A DNA stretch of 5,766 nucleotides from an uncultured Limnohabitans sp. (lineage in GTDB: Bacteria > Pseudomonadota > Gammaproteobacteria > Burkholderiales > Burkholderiaceae_C): positions 1-5,766 of the forward strand of contig NZ_CALBEX010000571.1 in NCBI RefSeq assembly GCF_937889215.1. The letters run 5' to 3'. How positions within the stretch are numbered: the stretch's first letter is position 1; each line of letters begins with the position of its first letter. Under the pieces are notes generated by a model that ran no database searches, was not told the DNA's origin, and was given only the letters and a program-made list of their open reading frames with translations. The translations under genes were made by a program, and so were the position numbers. Of this stretch, positions 1 to 5,038 are shown one piece after another.

Positions 1-233
1 CTCCCCCCGATGAGCTGGCCATCTGGTTCGGCATCTTGGTGCTGATCGTGGTCGAGGTCGGCTTGATCACGCCCCCGGTGGGCATGAACCTGTTCGTCAT
101 CAACTCGCTCGCTCGCGACACGCCCATCACACAGACTTACCGCGCCATCATGCCCTTTGTGTTGAGCGATCTCTTGCGCACCGCCTTGCTGGTCGCTTTT
201 CCGTCTATCACTTTGTTTGTGTTGAGGTTTTGA
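1..233 (+). CDS. dctM: TRAP transporter large permease subunit (DctM), C-terminal fragment
   Basis: The reading frame is open from the left edge (first full codon at base 3) and ends at TGA 231-233, leaving 76 residues. The fragment begins PPDELAIWFGILVLIVVEVG and continues LITPPVGMNLFVI. This hydrophobic segment with the TPPVGMN motif is highly characteristic of the end of DctM-type subunits of tripartite ATP-independent periplasmic transporters. A second hydrophobic stretch, FVLSDLLRTALLVAFPSITLFVLRF by its ends, forms the last membrane helix and runs to the C-terminus. In this family DctM is the inner-membrane subunit that carries the substrate, usually a carboxylate, using a sodium gradient. 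It works with a small DctQ subunit and a periplasmic binding protein, both expected to the left of the window. The substrate cannot be told from this piece. No start codon is visible; an internal TTG at base 36 is not the start. The downstream gene faces it tail to tail. Confidence 0.93.
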   Translation, partial: PPDELAIWFGILVLIVVEVGLITPPVGMNLFVINSLARDTPITQTYRAIMPFVLSDLLRTALLVAFPSITLFVLRF

Positions 234-299
234 CAAGCAAGTCAGGGCGGAGGGCTCCTAGAAAAGTCTACCCCCTGCTGGTGCCCGCTTCTGGCGCAA

Positions 300-315
300 C
301 TGAGCACCCACTCAG
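300..315. terminator. Weak hairpin at the aacS stop codon (possible terminator)
   Basis: A perfect 5-bp inverted repeat, CTGAG (300-304) and CTCAG (311-315), separated by 6 nt, overlaps the TGA stop of aacS. It lies in the 78-bp convergent gap after the DctM stop. It has no run of T on either side, so it is at best a weak or factor-assisted terminator. The rest of the gap (234-299) shows nothing else I can support. Confidence 0.2.
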
Positions 316-2408
316 GCTTTGGCCAGGTGCTGCTTGGCCAACTCCACATACCAATCCAGACACCCCGGGTTGGCCATGGCGTCCCTGTTGACGACCTTTT
401 CAAGCGGCTGACCCAGCATGAGTTTTTTGATCGGCAGCTCCTGCTTTTTGCCGGACAGCGTGCGCGGAATCTCCGCCACCTGAAAAATCTCGTTCGGGAT
501 GAAGCGCGGGCTGAGCGCCACTTTGATGGCGTTGTTGAGCTTGGCTTTGATTGCATCATCAAACACCGTGCCCGGGCGCAGCACCACAAAGAGGGGCATG
601 TAGCTTTCTTTGCCCAGGTATTCCAAGTCCACCACCATCGAGTCCATGACTTCGGGCAGGGCCTCCACAGCGCTGTACAGCTCGCTGGTGCCCATGCGCA
701 AGCCGTAGCGGTTGATGGTGGCGTCGCTGCGGCCAAAGATCACGCAGCCTTCGCCCTCGCCTTGCGTATCACCGATGCGCAGCCAGTCGCCGTGTCGCCA
801 GACGCCGCCCATGCTGGCCGGGCCGTTGCCGCCGCCCGGTTGACGGCCGTGGCCTGCGGGGTACATCTCGAAATAGCTGGCCAAATAACGGGCGTTGTCC
901 TTGTCGTTCCAGAAGTACAGCGGCATCGACGGAATGGGCTGGGCGCAGACCAGCTCGCCCACCTCGCCGATGACGGGCTCACCCGCTTCGTTCCAGGCCT
1001 CGACCGCGCAGCCCAGTTCGCGGCACTGCATGACGCCCGGCTCTTGCGGCAGTTCGCGGTGACCTCCCAGAAAAGCCCCGGCAAAGTCGGTGCCCCCCGA
1101 AATGTTGCACCACCAAATGTCGGTGCCGATGGCCCGAAATTGCTCGGTGCCCCAGCTTTGGGTCTCGGGCGACAGGGGCGAGCCGGTCGTGCCCAAGGCG
1201 CGCACACCCGACAAGTCGCCGCAGCGTGCAATGTCCACACCCGCCTTTTGGCAGTTGGCAAAAAAGGCCGCGCCTGCGCCGAAGAAAGTCACCTTCTCTT
1301 GCGCCGCCATGCGCCACAAAATGCCCCAGTCCGGGCTGTCTTTGCTACCGCCGGGGTTGCCGTCATAGATCACGCAGGTCACGCCGTTGAGCAAACCCGC
1401 CACTTGCGCGTTCCACATCACCCAGCCGGTGGAGCTGTACCAGTGAAAGCGTTCGCCCCAACTGTTAAGTTGGTAGCTACAGCCGATGTCGTTGTGCAAA
1501 ATTTTGTTGGCCAATGCCACGATCACGGTGCCGCCATGGCCATGCACGATGGGTTTGGGCAGACCAGTGGTGCCGCTGGAATAAACGATCCACAACGGGT
1601 GGTCGAACGGCAACCACAGCGGCTCAAAGGCTTGCACCTCGGCATCGTCGCGGGCGGTGATGGCCGACAGCTGCACGCTGGCACCTACGGTGCAATGGGC
1701 CAGGTCGAGTGTGCCCAAGTTGTCGTGCACGATGACGTGCTGCACGCTGGGCAGCGCGTCGCGCAGCTCCTGCACCACGCCCATGCGGTCAAAGTCTCGC
1801 CCGCCATAGCTCACACCGTCCACTGCGATCAGCACCTTGGGCTCGATCTGTTTGAAGCGGTCGAGCACGGCGTTGGTGCCCATGTCGGGCGCGCAAATGC
1901 TCCACACACCGCCCACGCTGGCGGTGGCCAAAAACGCCACCATGGCTTCGGGAATATTGGGCAAATAAGCCGCGACCCGGTCGCCAGGCTGCACACCTTG
2001 GGCCTGCAGGTGCAGCGCCAAAGCAGCCACTTGGCGGCGCAGCTCAGGCCAGCTCATCTCGCGGCGCAGGCCCTTTTCGTTGTGGCTGATGACCGCCAAA
2101 AAGCCAGCTTCATGCGCGGGCTGCACATGGCGCAGCACCTGGTGTGCGTAGTTGGTTTGAGCACCGGGAAACCACTTGGCCCCCGGCATGACGTTGTTCG
2201 CGAGCACGGCGGTGTGCGGCGTGGGCGACTGGAAGTCGAAATAATCCCAAATGCTTTGCCAGAAGGCGTCCAGCTCGGTCACAGACCAACGCCAGAGGTC
2301 GTTGTAGGTGGCAAAACTCAGGCCCCGTTCATCTCGCAGCCAGTTTTGGTACAGCCGAATTTGGGGCAAATGGGGGGCTAAAGCAGAAGGTCGTGTCGCG
2401 GTGTTCAT
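312..2408 (-). CDS. aacS: Acetoacetyl-CoA synthetase (acetoacetate-CoA ligase)
   Basis: This is an ATP-dependent, AMP-forming ligase that activates acetoacetate to acetoacetyl-CoA, probably cytosolic, for ketone-body use or polyhydroxybutyrate turnover. It has 698 residues from the ATG at 2408, slightly long for the family. Visible in order: the N-terminal acyl-CoA synthetase cap with NNVMPGAKWFPGAQTNYA (about 71-88); the ATP-binding loop YSSGTTGLPKP (276-286); WYSSTGWVMWN (323-333), typical of AacS; SGGTDFAGAF (437-446); WRHGDWLRIGD (537-547); GRSDATINRYG (559-569); and TLSGKKQELPIKK (650-662), whose first Lys (about 654) is the expected adenylation lysine. An 18-residue Gly-rich stretch precedes WRHGDW and looks like an insertion. 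The frame also offers an upstream TTG at 2432 (8 more residues, MATATLHR). Neither start has a clear Shine-Dalgarno sequence, and I prefer the ATG. Function is sure at family level; the start is less sure. Confidence 0.95.
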   Translation of the reverse strand: MNTATRPSALAPHLPQIRLYQNWLRDERGLSFATYNDLWRWSVTELDAFWQSIWDYFDFQSPTPHTAVLANNVMPGAKWFPGAQTNYAHQVLRHVQPAHEAGFLAVISHNEKGLRREMSWPELRRQVAALALHLQAQGVQPGDRVAAYLPNIPEAMVAFLATASVGGVWSICAPDMGTNAVLDRFKQIEPKVLIAVDGVSYGGRDFDRMGVVQELRDALPSVQHVIVHDNLGTLDLAHCTVGASVQLSAITARDDAEVQAFEPLWLPFDHPLWIVYSSGTTGLPKPIVHGHGGTVIVALANKILHNDIGCSYQLNSWGERFHWYSSTGWVMWNAQVAGLLNGVTCVIYDGNPGGSKDSPDWGILWRMAAQEKVTFFGAGAAFFANCQKAGVDIARCGDLSGVRALGTTGSPLSPETQSWGTEQFRAIGTDIWWCNISGGTDFAGAFLGGHRELPQEPGVMQCRELGCAVEAWNEAGEPVIGEVGELVCAQPIPSMPLYFWNDKDNARYLASYFEMYPAGHGRQPGGGNGPASMGGVWRHGDWLRIGDTQGEGEGCVIFGRSDATINRYGLRMGTSELYSAVEALPEVMDSMVVDLEYLGKESYMPLFVVLRPGTVFDDAIKAKLNNAIKVALSPRFIPNEIFQVAEIPRTLSGKKQELPIKKLMLGQPLEKVVNRDAMANPGCLDWYVELAKQHLAKA

Positions 2409-2420
2409 GCGGTGCAGCGT

Positions 2421-2487
2421 AGCAGTGGCCAAGCACTGCTGTCACGCGCATGAACCCTGAAATGTGCACCTAGGTGACAGCTTGGCC
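2421..2487. repeat. Nested inverted repeats in the aacS leader
   Basis: GGCCAAGC (2427-2434) and TGTCAC (2440-2445) match, in reverse complement, the continuous block GTGACAGCTTGGCC (2474-2487). This gives 14 pairs interrupted by a 5-nt bulge, ACTGC (2435-2439). Inside the loop, GCGCAT (2446-2451) and ATGTGC (2462-2467) pair at five of six positions. A competing hairpin is formed by AGCAGTG (2421-2427) and CACTGCT (2434-2440) around a 6-nt loop. The two folds share bases 2427 and 2434-2440, plus the loop GCCAAG, so they exclude each other. The block lies just upstream of aacS on its coding strand and follows the stop of the exported-protein gene. It could be a terminator, a leader switch, a DNA operator or a dispersed intergenic repeat; the sequence alone does not decide. 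Confidence 0.6.
2467..2476. promoter_or_regulatory. 10-bp palindrome, possible operator
   Basis: CACCTAGGTG is a perfect 10-bp palindrome in the intergenic region about 60 bp upstream of the aacS ATG. Its position and symmetry fit a dimeric regulator binding site. No specific regulator family is recognised, and no convincing -35/-10 pair can be assigned next to it. Confidence 0.25.
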
Positions 2488-2492
2488 TGTAC

Positions 2493-2858
2493 TCAACCGG
2501 GCGCCGTTTCACAACGGCCTTGGCCCGTCGCTTGGCCCCGAAAATCGCTTTGCCACTGCCGAGCCGCCAGGTCGATCTGGATGCGCTCATTGTCCAACGC
2601 CGTGATCACCCCACCCGGCACCAGAGAAAAACCATAGGGCTCCACACCGTCAATGCGCAAGCGGTGAATGGCTTTTTTGTCCCAGTCGATGCGCACCTCA
2701 CGCACCCAAGTGCTGCGCTGCGGCAGGTAGGCCACGGCACAACTGAGCACCACCGAGGACGGCGCAGCCATGACAGCGGGCCCCAGTGTCAGCGTGCCCA
2801 AGAGGCCCAGCCCCAAGCATGCTGTGCGCAAAACCCCGCCGCTGAACAGCTTTTTCAT
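2493..2858 (-). CDS. Small exported protein of unknown function
   Basis: It has 121 residues from ATG 2858 to TGA 2493-2495. I do not recognise the family. The start MKKLFSGGVLRT is followed by a hydrophobic stretch (about 13-30) and a small-residue site, AVMAAP (28-33), which together make a clear Sec signal peptide with cleavage near residue 31 or 32. There is no lipobox around Cys14, so it should be a soluble periplasmic protein of about 90 residues. The mature part has two cysteines (Cys40 and Cys116), well placed for one disulfide. The alternating pattern of WVREVRIDWDKKAIHRLRIDG and similar stretches suggests mainly beta structure. The gene starts 6 bp after the adenosyltransferase stop on the same strand, with no clear ribosome binding site, so translation is probably coupled. 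A functional link to B12 is not shown. Signal peptide and neat coupling support a real gene. Confidence 0.8.
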   Translation of the reverse strand: MKKLFSGGVLRTACLGLGLLGTLTLGPAVMAAPSSVVLSCAVAYLPQRSTWVREVRIDWDKKAIHRLRIDGVEPYGFSLVPGGVITALDNERIQIDLAARQWQSDFRGQATGQGRCETAPG

Positions 2859-2864
2859 GGCACT

Positions 2865-3443
2865 TTAGGCGGCAGCGTCTTGAGGGCCGTCTTTTTGCAT
2901 GCGGGCACTTTTCCAGTACACGTCGTCGCCGCCGTTCATGCGGTTGAGCACACGGGCCAACACGAACATCAAATCCGACAAGCGGTTGAGGTATTGGCGG
3001 GGGGTGTCGTTCAGGGCCTCTTCGTTGCCCAGCGCCACGCAAGCGCGCTCTGCCCGGCGCGCCACGGTGCGGCACACATGGGCTTGCGAAGCGCCGCGTG
3101 TGCCTGCGGGCAAGATGAATTCTTCGAGTTTGGGCAGCTGGGCGTTGTAGGTCTCCAAAGCGGTGTCCAGATCGGCGACGGCGGCGTCCTTGAGCAATTC
3201 AAAACCGGGAATGGACAACTCCCCCCCCAGGTTGAACAACTGGTGCTGGACTTCGACCAACACGGCTCGCGCATCGGCGGGCATGTCTTCGCACAGCAGC
3301 AAGCCGATGTGGGAGTTGAGTTCGTCCACCTCACCCATCGCGTGCACGCGCAGGCTGTTTTTGGAGACGCGCTGGTTATTGCCCAGGCCGGTGGTGCCGT
3401 TGTCCCCGGTGCGGGTGGCGATTTGTGTGAGTCGGTTGCCCAT
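2865..3443 (-). CDS. pduO: PduO-type ATP:cob(I)alamin adenosyltransferase
   Basis: It transfers the adenosyl group of ATP to cob(I)alamin, making coenzyme B12 for enzymes such as methylmalonyl-CoA mutase; cytosolic and usually trimeric in this family. The protein has 192 residues, normal for PduO-type single-domain enzymes. Motifs: the N-terminal ATP-binding ATRTGDNGTTGLG (9-21), VDELNSHIG (39-47), FILPAGTRGASQAHVCRTVARRAER (109-133), containing the arginine-rich nucleotide site, and YLNRLSDLMFVLAR (151-164). The start is set by the ribosome binding site AGAGGA (bases 3456-3451 on the coding strand), 7 nt before ATG 3443, and by the family-typical opening MGNRL. The in-frame TTG at 3467 lacks such a site. 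It leads a two-gene unit with the exported protein and is divergent from the FAD oxidase. An uninterrupted run of eight G on the coding strand (3221-3228) encodes LGGE. The symbol denotes the family only; no pdu operon is visible. Confidence 0.95.
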   Translation of the reverse strand: MGNRLTQIATRTGDNGTTGLGNNQRVSKNSLRVHAMGEVDELNSHIGLLLCEDMPADARAVLVEVQHQLFNLGGELSIPGFELLKDAAVADLDTALETYNAQLPKLEEFILPAGTRGASQAHVCRTVARRAERACVALGNEEALNDTPRQYLNRLSDLMFVLARVLNRMNGGDDVYWKSARMQKDGPQDAAA

Positions 3444-3450
3444 GGCGTTG

Positions 3451-3456
3451 TCCTCT
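3451..3456 (-). promoter_or_regulatory. Ribosome binding site of the adenosyltransferase
   Basis: On the minus strand these bases read AGAGGA, 7 nt before the ATG at 3443. This fixes the shorter start over the TTG at 3467, because the site lies inside the extra codons of the longer form. Confidence 0.75.
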
Positions 3457-3574
3457 GTGTTGCCCAAGATTGTCGGTCAAGTGCCTGCCCCTTGTCTGAC
3501 ATTGGACAGCAAGACCTGTGATTGCATCGTAAACTGCGCATTCACACGTCTGGCGGGTATGCCACGCCACCACT

Positions 3575-3578
3575 GGAG
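3575..3578 (+). promoter_or_regulatory. Ribosome binding site of the FAD oxidase
   Basis: GGAG lies 6 nt before ATG 3585. It supports this start over the in-frame upstream codon at 3522, whose extra 21 residues (MHRKLRIHTSGG...) look like translated leader. Confidence 0.75.
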
Positions 3579-3584
3579 ACACCC

Positions 3585-5012
3585 ATGAACGCCCCTATTG
3601 CCGCCGCCCACCTGGCCCCCGAAATCGCGCAACGCGCGGTGCCCGAAGCCTTTTTGACGGCCCTCAAGGCCCGCTTTGGCGGCAACTGCTCCACCGCGCT
3701 GGTGGTGCGCGAGCAGCACGGCCGCGACGAATCGGCTTTCACCCATGTGCCGCCCCCTGCCGCAGTGGTGTTTGCAGAAAACACGCAGGATGTGGCCGAC
3801 GCCGTGAAGCTGTGCGCCGAGCACAAGGTGCCCGTGATTCCGTTTGGTGTGGGCTCTTCGCTCGAAGGCCATTTGCTGGCGGTGCAAGGCGGCATCAGCA
3901 TCGACCTGACGCGCATGAACAAAGTGCTGTCCATCAACGCCGAAGACCTGACGGTGACGGTGCAGCCGGGCGTGACGCGCAAGCAACTCAACGAAGAGAT
4001 CAAATCCACAGGCTTGTTCTTCCCGATTGACCCGGGCGCAGACGCCACCATTGGCGGCATGAGCGCTACCCGCGCCAGCGGCACCAACGCCGTGCGTTAC
4101 GGCACCATGCGCGAAAACGTGTTGGCCATGGAAGTGGTCACCGCGGCGGGCGAAGTGATTCGCACCGGCACCCGGGCCAAAAAATCAAGCGCCGGCTACG
4201 ACCTGACGCGCCTGATGGTGGGCAGCGAAGGCACGCTGGGTGTGATCACCGAAATCACCGTTCGCCTGTACCCTTTGCCCGAAGCCATTTCGGCCGCCAT
4301 TTGCTCCTTCCCGAGCATCGAAGCGGCGGTGCACACGGTCATCCAGACCATCCAGCTGGGCGTGCCGATTGCACGGGTGGAATTGCTGGACCACAACAGC
4401 ATACGCATGGTCAATGCCTACGCCAAACTGGGCTTGCGCGAAGAGCCCATGCTGCTGATGGAATTCCACGGCTCACCCGCAGGCGTGAAAGAGCAAGCCG
4501 AGACGGTGCAAGAAATTGCCAGCGAGTTTGGCGGCAATTCGTTTGAATGGGCCACCACCCCCGAAGAGCGCACCCGCTTGTGGACGGCACGGCACAACGC
4601 CTACTTTGCGGCCATCCAGAGCAAACCCGGCTGCCGCGCCATCAGCACCGACACCTGCGTGCCCATCAGCCGCCTGGCCGATTGCCTGCTCGACTCCATC
4701 ACCGAAACCGATGCCAGCGGCCTGCCTTACTTTTTGGTGGGCCATGTGGGCGACGGCAACTTCCACTTTGGCTATTTGATCGACCCAAACAACCCGCAAG
4801 AATGCGAAACCGCCGAAGCGCTGAACCAGCAACTGGTCAACAGGGCGCTGCGCTTGGGCGGCACCTGCACCGGCGAGCACGGCATTGGCCTGCACAAGAT
4901 GGACTTCTTGCGCACCGAAACCGGCGAAGGCGCCGTCGACATGATGCGCACCATCAAGCGGGCGCTGGACCCGCACAACATCATGAACCCGGGGAAGATT
5001 TTTTCGATGTGA
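3585..5012 (+). CDS. FAD-dependent 2-hydroxyacid dehydrogenase, D-lactate dehydrogenase (cytochrome) type
   Basis: It belongs to the VAO/PCMH flavoprotein family, close to LDHD/Dld1 and to GlcD of glycolate oxidase. It should oxidise a D-2-hydroxyacid to the 2-oxoacid and pass electrons to cytochrome c, quinone or another carrier. It has 475 residues, the usual length. The PCMH FAD domain covers about 55-235, with PFGVGSSLEGH (86-96), DPGADATIGGMSATRASGTN (149-168), RYGTMRENV (171-179) and GSEGTLGVIT (213-222). The C-terminal substrate domain carries the metal-site motifs HVGDGNFHF (387-395) and GTCTGEHGIGLHK (426-438), then NPGKIF (469-474 region). There is no signal peptide or membrane helix, and no Fe-S partner (GlcE/GlcF) beside it, which favours the single-subunit LDHD type over the glycolate oxidase complex. 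D-lactate is the likeliest substrate, but other 2-hydroxyacids are possible. It is divergent from the adenosyltransferase and convergent with the next gene, so it is probably transcribed alone. Confidence 0.9.
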   Translation: MNAPIAAAHLAPEIAQRAVPEAFLTALKARFGGNCSTALVVREQHGRDESAFTHVPPPAAVVFAENTQDVADAVKLCAEHKVPVIPFGVGSSLEGHLLAVQGGISIDLTRMNKVLSINAEDLTVTVQPGVTRKQLNEEIKSTGLFFPIDPGADATIGGMSATRASGTNAVRYGTMRENVLAMEVVTAAGEVIRTGTRAKKSSAGYDLTRLMVGSEGTLGVITEITVRLYPLPEAISAAICSFPSIEAAVHTVIQTIQLGVPIARVELLDHNSIRMVNAYAKLGLREEPMLLMEFHGSPAGVKEQAETVQEIASEFGGNSFEWATTPEERTRLWTARHNAYFAAIQSKPGCRAISTDTCVPISRLADCLLDSITETDASGLPYFLVGHVGDGNFHFGYLIDPNNPQECETAEALNQQLVNRALRLGGTCTGEHGIGLHKMDFLRTETGEGAVDMMRTIKRALDPHNIMNPGKIFSM

Positions 5013-5038
5013 GGCTACAAAAAGGCCTGCCTGTCACA
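5008..5038. terminator. Bulged stem over the convergent stop codons
   Basis: TGTGAGGC (5008-5015) pairs with GCCT (5029-5032) and CACA (5035-5038), giving 8 pairs with a 2-nt bulge and a 13-nt loop. It spans the stop codons of both convergent genes and the 21-bp gap between them. That is where a shared terminator would sit, but there is no good T-run on either side, so support is weak. Confidence 0.2.

Larger units (their letters stand above)
3444..3584. promoter_or_regulatory. Divergent promoter region between adenosyltransferase and FAD oxidase
   Basis: This 141-bp spacer lies between two divergent start codons and must hold promoters for both directions. No strong sigma-70 pair is evident. 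On the minus strand GACAAT, with CAGACA about 18 bp upstream, is a poor candidate. On the plus strand TTGGAC (3502-3507 region) has no good -10 at proper spacing. The 11-mer TTGTCTGACAT (3492-3502) resembles the T-N-G-T-N3-A-C-N-A operator form of FadR-subfamily GntR regulators, except for the last base. Such regulators often control lactate and glycolate oxidases, so the link is suggestive only. Confidence 0.4.

Noticed and set aside
327..2381. A 684-codon open frame on the plus strand opposite aacS
   Set aside because: It is antisense to a gene with unmistakable AacS motifs. Its translation is rich in His, Ala, Val and Gln with no domain pattern, typical of a shadow frame in GC-rich DNA.
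2409..2520. Sigma-70 promoter for aacS (TTGAGT with a 17-bp spacer to CTAGGT on the minus strand)
   Set aside because: The spacing is right, but the -10 hexamer has almost no match to consensus, so I do not call it.
3444..3520. Cobalamin riboswitch ahead of the adenosyltransferase
   Set aside because: The leader is too short for a B12 riboswitch and shows no recognisable B12-box. The gene also has an ordinary nearby ribosome binding site.
2520..3521. A 333-codon plus-strand frame across the adenosyltransferase and exported-protein genes
   Set aside because: It overlaps two well-supported minus-strand genes and their junction. The product is low-complexity (His/Gln/Ala/Val) without motifs, so it is a shadow.
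3522..3584. Longer N-terminus for the FAD oxidase starting at 3522
   Set aside because: The extra 21 residues are unlike the family, and GGAG at 3575-3578 is correctly placed for ATG 3585.
4473..4976. A 167-codon minus-strand frame inside the FAD oxidase
   Set aside because: It is antisense to conserved metal-site and FAD motifs of the oxidase, and its composition is that of a shadow frame.
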